This document shows positions 7,434 to 17,514 of a stretch of 29,223 nucleotides of DNA, piece after piece. The DNA comes from Mycoemilia scoparia (Eukaryota; Kickxellomycota; Kickxellomycetes; Kickxellales; Kickxellaceae): assembly GCA_027575805.1 (NCBI GenBank), contig JANBPU010000199.1:1-29223 (forward strand). The letters run 5' to 3'. The notes under the pieces were generated by a model, which saw nothing but the letters and a program-made list of their open reading frames with translations, was not told where the DNA came from and made no database searches. Both the position numbers and the translations under genes were made by a program. Each line of letters starts with the position of its first letter. Position 1 is the stretch's first letter.

Positions 7434-10400
7434 ATGGGAGGTTCAACTAATAAGCAAAGCAAACATCAACCTAGAGTCAAGGGTAACCTAAAGCCTTCAA
7501 GCAGCAGGTATGTGGCATATTCATTTATTCAAATCTGTACATTTTTATTCTTGGTGTGGTTTATACTGGCTGAAATGGTCATGCATTATTGCCTTGGGAG
7601 AACGAAATTTGTTGCCAATTTGCAATCCAATGTATATACATGTTCATTTCTCAGTCCGGACAATCTTTTATACCGAATGCCGCAATACCAAAAGAAAAAT
7701 TTCTTACAGTATTTATTCGCTAACGAAATTAATATTGCACCTTTAGTCGAGCTGCAAATCTAGAAGGGATCGATACCGCAGCAATCAATGCTTTCAAGGC
7801 CAACCCTGCTCTAGCATTTAGTCAGTTCTCCAATCTTCGCACTAGTACCGGCAACAGTACTACTTATGATTCAGACATTTCATCGATGTCTTCATCATCA
7901 GCTGTTGCAAACAATGGCGAAAGATCTGGTCATTACGCAAAGGGAAGTGATCGAGGATTTTCAGCATCAAGAAATGGTCCGGGCAGCAAATCATCATCTA
8001 CAACTTCAATGTCGTCCAAGGTGGATATGCTGAATATCGATGGTGAACTGGCATCTCTCATAAAACGACTAAACAAACAAGATGCCCAAACCCGTTTAAA
8101 GGCCATAAAAGAAATCAGTGCCTACATCGACCAAAATAGCGGTGGCCAACAGAATTCTGCGTCTGGTAATAATCAGCTAAATGGAATGTTGCTGGTTTGG
8201 CCAAACACATACAGTCGCCACATATTCGATATTGACCGCAGAGTTCGAGTTGGTGTTTCACGGGCACATAAACAGTTTGTGTCCATAATTGGGAAAAAGT
8301 TGGCTCCAAGACTAAAAGAGATTGCTCCAGCCTGGATTTGTTCGTTCTTTGATCCACACCGTGAAGTCTCGCAATTGTCTAAACAGGCATTTGAAGATGC
8401 ATTTCCTCAGAGTAAACGAATGCAGGTCTTGAATTATTGTCTCCAGGATTTGATCGAGTTTGTTCGCAATAGTGTGCAGGATGAAACTCCAGAGTCTCTC
8501 GGTGATCCAAGGTTTTTGGACAAAGAGCAGCTGCAGAGCAAATATGAACATATTGTATCTTGCTCTCTAAGGTGTGCAGGGCTGCTTTTGGATGAACTCG
8601 ACAAGGATGTGTTGCTGAAAAATAAGGAGATTATGCAGCCTTTGTTTGAATCTAAAAAGACTTGGAGATTTATTAAGCAGGCAAATGTATCTTCGCTGGT
8701 AAAAAGGTCGGCGTACAAGCTGATCAGGTCTTTGATGCTCAAATGTCCGGAGTTGGTAACTGAGGAAGGTGTGACTACTGGTCTTTCGCCAGTTTTGCTT
8801 GCATATGGCCTTTTGGATAAGGATCCTGCTAATCATGGTGATCTGCTTGATGCTTGTCTATTGACGACCAAGTGCTTCCCTTCCATTTGGGAACCGAAGC
8901 AACAGCAGCACCAGAAGCATTTATCAACGAAAAGACCTGGAAATTCGCTCGTCAGTTCATTGTTTACTTTCCTTTCAACGATCTGTCCAATATCGCCCAA
9001 AGTTACCTATCCATCAATCCTAGCCTTGCTAGCTCAGATGCCAACAATCCTGACCTATGACCCACAGTTCCAGGTCAATTTCTTTGATGCTATTTGGGAT
9101 GGCTCCAAACTACTGGATCTTTCAGACATGGTTTCCAGTGCCAAAATCAGCATCGCGTTTGTTACTTCAATTACAGAATGTCTTGTATGGTTCTGTGTGC
9201 GCATGTCATCACCATCACCAACACTAAGCCAGCAAAACTCAGCTTCTGGTAACGGCGACATTAATAGAATTGCTGCTAAGGAATTAGATCGTATTTGGCA
9301 CTACTACTTACGCAGTTCATCGCACTCCGGACTATTGGCACCACCCCTTGCTTCCTTTTACATAAAGCTGGCATCTAACTCTAAAAGACTAGATTTGCTC
9401 GAAAACCTGTGGAACCAAACATCATGGTTTGCTATGAAAAGGTTGAGTTTGGATACCGCCATGCCAATCACGCTTCTAGCTACGAGTATTTATAAACATC
9501 CATCCGAGACCACATCTAAAGGATTTGGTTTACTTACAAACAGGGCTCGCGATTTCATACAAAAGCTGATGGAGTTTGCATATAGCACTGAGGATCATGA
9601 AGTTGCTCGTATTATCATTCATGAACTGATTGATGAAGTTCCTGATATTGTGTTTTGTAGCCAAGAATCTACTGATCGCGTCACTGCTTTGTTAAGTAGC
9701 GTAGGCTTGGAAGAAGACTCTGCTTCATTGATTGTATCAAGAGTTGGTCATATCATGATGTCGTCTGGATTGGGTGATGAAGACGATGTTTCCAAAAAGA
9801 CAACTGAAGCTCTGAAAATCGTCAATTCCGAGATTCAAAGACTGGCGGAATTGTTTGCTGATCACGAAGATGATAGAAGCAATATATCAGTCAGTCTTGA
9901 GTCAGTTTGTCAACTTATAAAAGAGCTGACTCAATCCCAGTTCCTTGATGGCAAGATCAGTGCTGATGATTCACCCCAGCCCGCATTACCCGCATTGGAT
10001 AAATTTATCGCAACAGTGTTGATACCCTGGACCGAGGATGATGAGTTGACCCTGGAAGAAAAGTTTTCAAAGCAAGATGTCACTGTCACTGTAACCATAT
10101 TTATTCGATGTATTTTACTCTACATTGACGGCACTTGCTTCGTTTCCAAGAATACTTTTGAGAGGCTCAAGAAATATATTGTCAGTACTGTCTACAGATG
10201 TTATTTGCTTATGATGGCAGCATCCGAAGATCATAGCCAATCTGATAATCATTGCCAGTTGTTGGTCGAATGCTTCAAGGCTTGGAGACACTTTTTGTCT
10301 AACACACAATACAAATCCCGGTTTATCGATTACCTTCTACTTGGTCCAGACGAATCTAAAGATGATGAGAAACTGATAGCCAAGTCACTGTTTGTTCTCT

Positions 10401-13400
10401 ATGAATTGGCTTCAGCGACTGCTGCTTCATCTTCGTCGCCAAACAGCTTGCCACTAATTTCTCCTTCAGCAAGTGGTAAGACCAGTGGCAGTGGAAGCAA
10501 TGGTAATAAGCGTCTCAGCATGGTGTCCAATACATCTATGGGTGGTATTGGAAGCGATCTCCAACAAAGTATAGCCGGGTTTGGGACTTCGGTTAAGGTA
10601 GCAGCAAGCACAGCATGGTCGGCTGTTTTGGCTGTCTCTCAACAATCAGGTCTCCAAGACTCCTTGGCCAATATACTCGCTGATGCTGTTGTCGAGCAAA
10701 TCAATGACCTTAGATCAGTCCACTCTCCTGCATTTTTGGTTCGCTTGGGACTTGGGATTATCGACCACGTTGCATCTGGGTCTAAATGCAGAAGCGGAAG
10801 CAGTAGCCAAGGGAATGCTTCAGCCGAGACACTTGAAAGCCAAGATACTATAGATCTAAAGCAAAAACTTTGGGAAAAGTTTGCTTTGATCGGGTGGTCA
10901 GGTTGGAAGCAAGTAATTGACCAGGATTGGGATTCTATTTCATCGAAGAGGTCTTCTCATCTGTCAGATACCCAGAGCGTTGGTGGAAAGTCACAAAGAA
11001 TTGTTGCTTACCACAACGTAGGCGAAACTGTTTCTGCAATTGGACAGAGCCATAGCGGCAAACCAATGGTGACTCCTGGTCTTTGGCACTATTTGACAAC
11101 AGAGATTAATCATCGATCGCCATCTACCACAGCTTCTGGGACCAACAATAGTAGATTTGATGAGTATGGGCTTACACGGTTTGGCCGAAGAGTTGTATTT
11201 GTTATTGAAATGTTGCAGCAGCACCAGCAACAATTAACTCTGAATGGCAGAAATGATTCAGAGCTTGCTGACAGCTTCATATTCCCACGAAACACTCTTT
11301 CTTCGCCATTATCACCAAATGATTCAGATGGCTTTATTGCCTACTGGTCAAATACTGCATCACTCATTTTGCATCTGGTACTTGCTTGGGTTTTGATTGA
11401 AGACGTTTTCAACACCCCTGTTACATCTATTCACAAGGACCAGAGATTTGTCATCGCACACGTCGAAGATCTAAATAGCGAGATAGCTGATATGGTCAGG
11501 AATACTCAACAATCAATTATGAATTGGTCGAGTAAGTTGTTCGAAAGTCCCTTATTCAACCTCCCGGTCAATGTTCTCAAACACATTGATGATGCAGATT
11601 CAGCTACTCTGAAGAAGGAAATTAGATCATCTCCTAGCTGGATAACCGTCCTCATGCGTAGAATATGCGAGCTTCATGACGCTGATGTGCCCAAGCCTTT
11701 AACATCAGCAACAACCATATGGGATTCGATTGTATTGTTATGTATCCAAAATATATATGACAACTCCACTGAATCTACTGATATCGGCAACCTAGTATCT
11801 CAACCACTAAGAGGTCACCCAATCTGGAGTCAAGTACTTGGAAACATTGTGTTGTGGAGTTCATGGGACCATAAACTTGATAAATCGATATTGGAAACAG
11901 AATGTGTTAGCACTCTCCAAAACTCGCTTCAGGCTTCCAATAACTCTCAGTTCAGCATACAAAGATCTCTGGTAGTGACGGCTGTCACTCGTGCGCTCAA
12001 TATCCAGCAATATTGCTCACGGCTTCCTTCGATTACTATTCTGGTCAGCTATATGCTGGACGAAATCATTGCTAAACTCAATGATCCCCAACAGCTCATC
12101 TTTGCATTTGACCTGTTGAACTTGCTCTTGCCACTACAAAAGGATGTTCTAGATGGATCTTCAGTTTTGGTATCGTCTGTGATCAGGCAAGTTGTAAGAG
12201 CATGTAGTAAATATTCGTTGCCTGAATCTGAGCACACTCGGTTCGTTTCTGAGCGTATACACTTGGCAGCTGTTGCACTCAATATAAGCTGCGCCAGGAC
12301 CATTGCGTTGCTGCTTGACTCTGTCAAGCCTGGTACATTGCAGCAACCAGACATTGCAACTATTGTTGATGTGCTTATATCAAAATGGCTTTCAGCATAC
12401 TTGTGTGAGCCCCAGCAAAATCTGGTAGTGCAGACTGCTTCAGCATTGACTATCCAGTCGCTAATAAATTTGGTCAGCCAGGGTGGTGACAGTAACAATA
12501 TATTCTTGGTAAAACCCTTGGTTGACAACCTTGTAGAATTTGTCGCATCAAACAAGGCCGATATTGGAACCTCTCTCTACTATAACGAAGGAGCAATAGT
12601 TAGCTCAAGAGTCATTATAGTTGATACTGTGTCTCAGGCTATTGAGAAAGACAAAGCTCAATATCAATATCTTAGCCAGTATCCCAGATTCTCGAGCTCT
12701 TTCATCAAGAATTGCTTGTCTTCCCCCTCTTCAAAGACTTGCATTGCATGCATGAAACTTCTTCTCAAAGCTCCAAGCACTTTGGACTTCTTTACAGACG
12801 AATCTTCTTCGCCAGATGAGGATAGTCTCAGTGACGATACCATAGCATTGGCAAAATTTACAAAGAGCTGTGTAGATGAAGTCAGTTCGATGAATATAAA
12901 CTTTACCAATATCGAGGAAGAACTAATGGACGATATCTGCCAGAGCGCCATAATTCGATTACTATCAATTGTCTTGATAATTGCCAAATATTTGGATGAT
13001 ACAACAAAGAAGCTAGGAAGAGATAAAAAGGAAAAGCTCATAGAAAATGTTGTTGTCACCAACGATGGATCTGGACTCTTGGACTGTGCCCTGCATGTCA
13101 TTGGTAAAATCTTGAACTTTGTTCCTGAGTCACCAAGTTCTCAAAGTAACATTGGTACAAAGGCCCCAGCCATTTCAACTCCGACTACTACCAGGAAGCC
13201 ATTCAACTTGAGCAAATGGAGTTTGGATGACGAGGATTTCGATATTTCTACCATTGATCCAACTGATCTGACATCGGTGCAGATCATGGCCTCCATAACA
13301 CTTTACCGACTAGTTAGAACTATTCCTGCATCATTCAGAACCTGGTTACATGGTCTAGTAGATTCACATGGTTACCGAGTGGCCATTGAAAAATACGTAG

Positions 13401-13948
13401 TCAAATACATCAGCCCCAAAATAATCGAACAAGAACTCAAGTCCACAAAGCTACCAAACTCTTCTATAAACAAGGTAGTTGAGGATCAAGATGGCTATTC
13501 ATCAACCAGGATCTCTTTCAAATCGTCCAAAGTTTCTTTGCAATTCAGAGTCGGCGACTATGATGAAGAAGAAACCCCAGTTGTTTTGGAAGCCTCGGTT
13601 AGATTGCCCCAAAACTACCCAATCGAGCCTCCAGAATTTGAAACTGTACGACGAGTCGCTGTATCCGAAAAGAGATGGAGAGCATGGATTGTTGCTTCTC
13701 AATCGATACTGTTGGCCCGTAATGGCAGCCTTGATGATGCCTGTGCTTTGTACTTGAGAAACATAGGTGCACACTTTGATGGTGTTGAAGATTGTACTAT
13801 TTGTTATTCTGCTGTTGGTGTTATGGATAATCAGCTGCCCAACAAACAGTGCAAGACTTGTAAAAATATGTTCCATTCGGCTTGTTTGTTCAAATGGTTT
13901 AGATCATCTAGCCAGTCTACTTGTCCCCTATGTAGATCTATTTTCTAA
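7434..13948 (+). CDS. LTN1: E3 ubiquitin-protein ligase listerin (LTN1/RKR1)
   Basis: Exons 7434-7507 and 7747-13948 join to 6276 nt, 2091 residues. Listerin binds 60S subunits with stalled nascent chains and ubiquitinates the chain in ribosome-associated quality control. Exon 1 encodes MGGSTNKQSKHQPRVKGN and KPSSSS, and the junction AG|T restores SSRAANLEG, which matches the typical listerin start (a GN-PSSS-RAA pattern). The N-terminal repeat region follows (SLIKRLNKQDAQTRLKAI). A long HEAT/ARM-like middle carries a Ser/Gly-rich insert at about 913-955. An RWD-like domain lies at about 1945-2035, and the C-terminal RING at 2041-2087 has CTIC, CKTC, FHSACLFKW and CPLC. Yeast Rkr1 has about 1560 residues and human listerin about 1770, so this is a long member. 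The intron 7508-7746 (239 nt, GTATGT to TTTAG) is the longest here. The second exon has an internal ATG at 7886, which a simple model would wrongly use, losing 71 residues. Confidence 0.95.
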
Positions 13949-14150
13949 TTTTTTCCGTCCACAAAAGTGTCATTTAGATTTGAATAGAATACCATTAATC
14001 ATGGTCTGAAACAAAAGCTTGCTCGTGTATATTTTTATTACTATATTATTATTATTACATTTCACATGGCATGGAGCTTGCGTATTTAAAATTTTAATAT
14101 AAAGTGGTGCTTAATTGTTAATTTGGTCCAGGTTCATAAGGCTTTGGGCA

Positions 14151-14208
14151 AAATGATGGGTCCTCAGGAGTAGTTGCATATAAAATAGCTGATGAGGACC
14201 CACCATTT
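14151..14208. repeat. Inverted repeat, 16-bp arms with 26-nt spacer
   Basis: The left arm AAATGATGGGTCCTCA (14151-14166) and the reverse complement of the right arm (14193-14208), AAATGGTGGGTCCTCA, differ at one base. The spacer is 26 nt and AT-rich. The RNA could form a strong hairpin in the 3' region of either convergent gene. It does not match the ends of the MITE family found elsewhere in the window. Confidence 0.8.
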
Positions 14209-14587
14209 CTCTCTACCATAGAGATTCGATCACTTGTGAAGTCTTACCATTTGAATGTAATTACCACTATTACATATGGTTTTATAGGAACTATTTATAA
14301 AGCTGTAGAATGTAGAAATTGAAGAATTCAATAATGATATAATATTAATTTACATACAAATTTCTTTTTAAAGATATAGTAGTTGGTGTCTTAAAAACTG
14401 TCACCTTTTTGCTCTGGAATTGATTAACAAGTCTTATTCAAATGGCAGGGCATTAAGCTTTGCTAGTTACTCAAGGATCTTGTCCATGAAAATTATTATT
14501 TTACGAATTGCTGCTGATAAACACTATATTTGGAATCAAAGTTTTATCAAACTGATAAAAATGTAAAAATAAATGAAATGCAAAGTA

Positions 14588-14626
14588 TTATAATAATAAT
14601 AATAATAATAATGATGATGATGATGA
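14588..14626 (+). repeat. Compound (TAA)n-(ATG)n microsatellite
   Basis: About eight TAA units run directly into five ATG units, ending 20 nt before the stop codon of the CTL-like gene. It would lie in that gene's 3' untranslated region. Confidence 0.9.
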
Positions 14627-14645
14627 CAAAAAGACATCCATGTAA

Positions 14646-16556
14646 TCAGACTTCAAGTGTGGCAAAATGTGAAGTTCCCTCCGTCTGACTCACAGGCCCA
14701 TGACCAACCTGAAGATTACAATAACAATAATATTTTTCATTGATGTTCTTAATAAAATCCGAGTTTTTTTCCTGTACAACTCTAGGGTTTGCAAGGACAA
14801 AGTAGTAAATGATGGATGCACAGGCATAAAATACTGTGGATGTAAGGTTGCTGATAGTGGTGCCAATAATAAAGGCACAAAAGAACATGGTGATGAGATA
14901 CGCCTTGCTATCTCCAAAGTTGGGGCTCATCCCAGCATGCACATATAACAAAACTATTCCACTAATGAATCCGATTGCCAAGTCAACCGTAATAAGCAAG
15001 TTGCCTATGTGGCTCCCACTTACAGCTTTTGCTACTTGGTTGAAATACCATTTATTCTCATTATTCTTTATGAAGTATGAATCCCATCCCTCCTGGCCTG
15101 AAGACAGAAGACCTTGGCCATACAATGCAGCTAGCACTACCGCATGCTTGTTAATTAGGTAGGTACATTCGTTTACAAAAAGATAGATAATGCCAAATGT
15201 AATTATGAGGAGGATAAGAAGGACACAGACTATAGCTACACCTCCGCCGTTATCATCATCACCTCCATCAGAGCATCCAACACAAAAGATACAGCAGTAC
15301 ATTCTTGTGAAGGGGTCGCAAGAAACACCACCCCTACCACTACCACCACCACCACCACCACCGCCATGTTTACGACCACTACGGCCACCACTAGTTTTAT
15401 AGCCTTCGTCTTTCCGTTTTTCTGATCCGCCTAACCACGAAAACAGGCTTCTAATGGACTTTACCAAGCCCATGATGGTTGCAGCCGATGTAATAGTGCC
15501 AGCTGAAGTCTTAAGTACCCCAAGGAGATCATAGTTAGGTAGTTTATCATTTTCCTTTTTTAGGAAGTACATTCCAATAACATTCCCAGTCAGTGCGTGC
15601 ATCGTATACACAATGGTTTGCGAAATCCAGTAGTAAGAAAATGCAATGTAAATCCAGCACAGAATCCTCATATAAGTGCGGCAATACCACAGTTCTGTTG
15701 CAGCAGATGTGGTGTTTCCATCTAAGTTCCTTGTGTTTACACCTTTAACACTTCTGTTATTATTGTTGCCGTTGTTGGCCCTCTCTGCGCCCGATGATGG
15801 GCCAGAAAAGAAGGGACACTTGTTGGCCGCATAGAACGAGAAAGTTCCCAGGAATGTCGCAAACGATAGTATCGTAAATAAAATCAACAAGATAGAAAAC
15901 CCGACAAGATAGAACATCAAACCAAATCTTTTACGGATGGCTTGCGATGTGGCAGACAGGAATAGCTTTGTGGTTTTAAGATGTCTGTTGAAAAAATATA
16001 TATTAATAGTGCACAAAACTCCAATGACAGCTGGCGCAATGAATAAATAGGACTTGTATGATAGCCATACCATTGCTGCGACTCCATACATGGAAACAAT
16101 TGCAATTAGATAGATTCCGAGGATTATGTAGCGTAAGCTACACAGTATTAAGGTCGTGTAAACAGTCGCCGCCACAACCGCAGCTGTACAGGCCGACGCT
16201 GCTGTTGCAATAATTGCGGGTCGAGAATAAAAAACAAATGCCTTGGAGTCATTATTTGTTGTTTTGGTATTAGCTTGGTTGCTAGAAAATAAACTTTGTA
16301 TTGATGGTAAGGCGCTGATAAATGTGAAGGCTACATATCCAAAAAGCCCCAGGTTTATACAAAATATAATTAAAAGAGGCCAGTCTCTCAAATTTCTCTT
16401 TTTTTGAGGCAACCTGGGATTGTTGTAATAAGTTGTATTTACATCAACCTGCATTATGTCTCCAGTTACTTTACCATATGTTTTATGTGCTTGCTGTGGT
16501 AGAAACTCCTTTGGCCCTTGACCAAAAGGGTCTTGTTGCTCTTGAGATGGACCCAT
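14646..16556 (-). CDS. Choline-transporter-like (CTL/SLC44, Pns1-type) membrane protein
   Basis: 636 residues in one exon. A hydrophilic N-terminus (about 1-55) precedes NLRDWPLLIIFCINLGLFGY, the first membrane segment, and roughly ten further hydrophobic segments. Family features are the FSYYWISQTIVYTMHALTG block, the LLGVLKTSAGTITSAAT block, the INKHAVVLAALYGQGLLSSG region and the C-terminal TVFYACASIIYYFVL segment followed by ANPRVVQEKNSDF, which parallels the CTL C-terminal block. SLC44 proteins move choline or ethanolamine in animals; the fungal member Pns1 has no firmly established substrate, so transport of choline is not claimed. Unusual features are a basic Gly-rich loop with eight consecutive Gly (about residue 397-406), then a Cys-rich stretch (MYCCIFCVGC) and an Asp-rich stretch before the next membrane segment. 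Convergent with LTN1. The family is clear, the ortholog less so. Confidence 0.8.
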   Translation of the reverse strand: MGPSQEQQDPFGQGPKEFLPQQAHKTYGKVTGDIMQVDVNTTYYNNPRLPQKKRNLRDWPLLIIFCINLGLFGYVAFTFISALPSIQSLFSSNQANTKTTNNDSKAFVFYSRPAIIATAASACTAAVVAATVYTTLILCSLRYIILGIYLIAIVSMYGVAAMVWLSYKSYLFIAPAVIGVLCTINIYFFNRHLKTTKLFLSATSQAIRKRFGLMFYLVGFSILLILFTILSFATFLGTFSFYAANKCPFFSGPSSGAERANNGNNNNRSVKGVNTRNLDGNTTSAATELWYCRTYMRILCWIYIAFSYYWISQTIVYTMHALTGNVIGMYFLKKENDKLPNYDLLGVLKTSAGTITSAATIMGLVKSIRSLFSWLGGSEKRKDEGYKTSGGRSGRKHGGGGGGGGSGRGGVSCDPFTRMYCCIFCVGCSDGGDDDNGGGVAIVCVLLILLIITFGIIYLFVNECTYLINKHAVVLAALYGQGLLSSGQEGWDSYFIKNNENKWYFNQVAKAVSGSHIGNLLITVDLAIGFISGIVLLYVHAGMSPNFGDSKAYLITMFFCAFIIGTTISNLTSTVFYACASIIYYFVLANPRVVQEKNSDFIKNINEKYYCYCNLQVGHGPVSQTEGTSHFATLEV

Positions 16557-17064
16557 ATTGGCAAATTTGGTTGTAACGGATTAATCGCTTTTGAAATAAG
16601 TAATAAGCTAGAATAGCGTTTAGAGAAAAGTATACAATTATATTAAACAGGGCAGATAGGCACTTTTATAGTCATTTTGGCATTGTATTTATGTGGATAT
16701 TTTTACCAATTTGAAGTTACGGCACTATGACGATGATCTGGCAGTGGGAATTCCTCGATGCTATGTCAATGGTAGTTAGAGTAGATACATACAAGCATAC
16801 CAAATGCAGAAAAATATTTGACAAGACCGATTTTCTGCAATCAAAACAATCGGACTGTATCAACGTTGCCAAGAACATAAAGAGGGTTACAAAAATAGAT
16901 TGAAAGTTAAATTAATCGCTTTCTTTTGGAATTTTTCAGGATATTTTTCCATCAATAATTTAGCTGATCAAACTCTTTGGATACATCTTGTGTGAATTCT
17001 TAGAAAAAGCTCGCCATGCAGCTTTTCCACAGGCTGCAACTACAATTGTTGTTACCAGAACATA
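16557..17064. other. Upstream region of the CTL-like gene
   Basis: 508 nt between the CTL start codon and MITE copy 2. Apart from a minus-strand TATAAAAG at 16663-16670, I see nothing recognisable. A short minus-strand open frame running from the MITE into this region is not a gene. Confidence 0.4.
16663..16670 (-). promoter_or_regulatory. TATA box of the CTL-like gene
   Basis: TATAAAAG on the minus strand, about 110 nt upstream of the CTL ATG at 16556. It is a perfect TATA consensus in AT-rich DNA, supported only by position. Confidence 0.45.
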
Positions 17065-17179
17065 TGGGCAATAATTTTTGAAGGGTGAATTTTGGTAACC
17101 AAAGATTATAGGCGTAATCACAGCCAAATCGATGTCCAGTTTTACTAATAAACTTTCACCATTCAAAAATAAATACCCA
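17065..17179 (-). mobile_element. MITE-like element, copy 2
   Basis: A 115-bp element flanked by TA on both sides (17063-17064 and 17180-17181). The left terminus is TGGGCAATAATTTTTGAAGG and the reverse complement of the right terminus is TGGGTATTTATTTTTGAATG. Read on the minus strand, the interior has TTTATTAGTAAAACTGGAC and then TTTGGCTGTGATTACG, nearly identical to copy 4. It sits between COG7 and the CTL-like gene and encodes no transposase. Confidence 0.85.
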
Positions 17180-17181
17180 TA

Positions 17182-17514
17182 TAATAGCGATTAGCTTGAT
17201 TTTCTTTTACACACAGCTCTGCAATTAATAATTCATATGGGGTTTAATAATGTGATAAGATCTCATCAGTCATGAAATATATGGTAAGCAGAAATGGGCC
17301 ATCATATTTTGGTGGCCCAATCATCAGATATTTTATATGCAGAGCTTCAGGTGGCCTATGGTCCTGTCAAGTATGTCCATGTATTTGGTTTAGCAGAACA
17401 GGGTTTAAAATTCAAGTTCATAGCCTATTTTTTTTGTATTTTTAAACTTTTAATTATCAACACAAATGCATTTCAAAATTCAAATAAATAAATGTATCCT
17501 ACGAATCAATATTT
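17182..17514. other. COG7 3' flank
   Basis: 333 nt between MITE copy 2 and the COG7 stop codon. It presumably includes the COG7 3' untranslated region. I see no gene or RNA. Confidence 0.4.

Larger units (their letters stand above)
13949..14645. other. Convergent intergenic region LTN1 / CTL-like gene
   Basis: 697 nt between two convergent genes, with no ORF of interest. It must contain both 3' ends. It holds a 16-bp inverted repeat (14151-14208) and, close to the CTL stop, TAA and ATG trinucleotide repeats (14588-14626). Confidence 0.5.

Noticed and set aside
7239..7763. ORF covering LTN1 exon 1 in its frame
   Set aside because: It reads through the LTN1 intron. Only 7434-7507 is coding; the rest is leader and intron.
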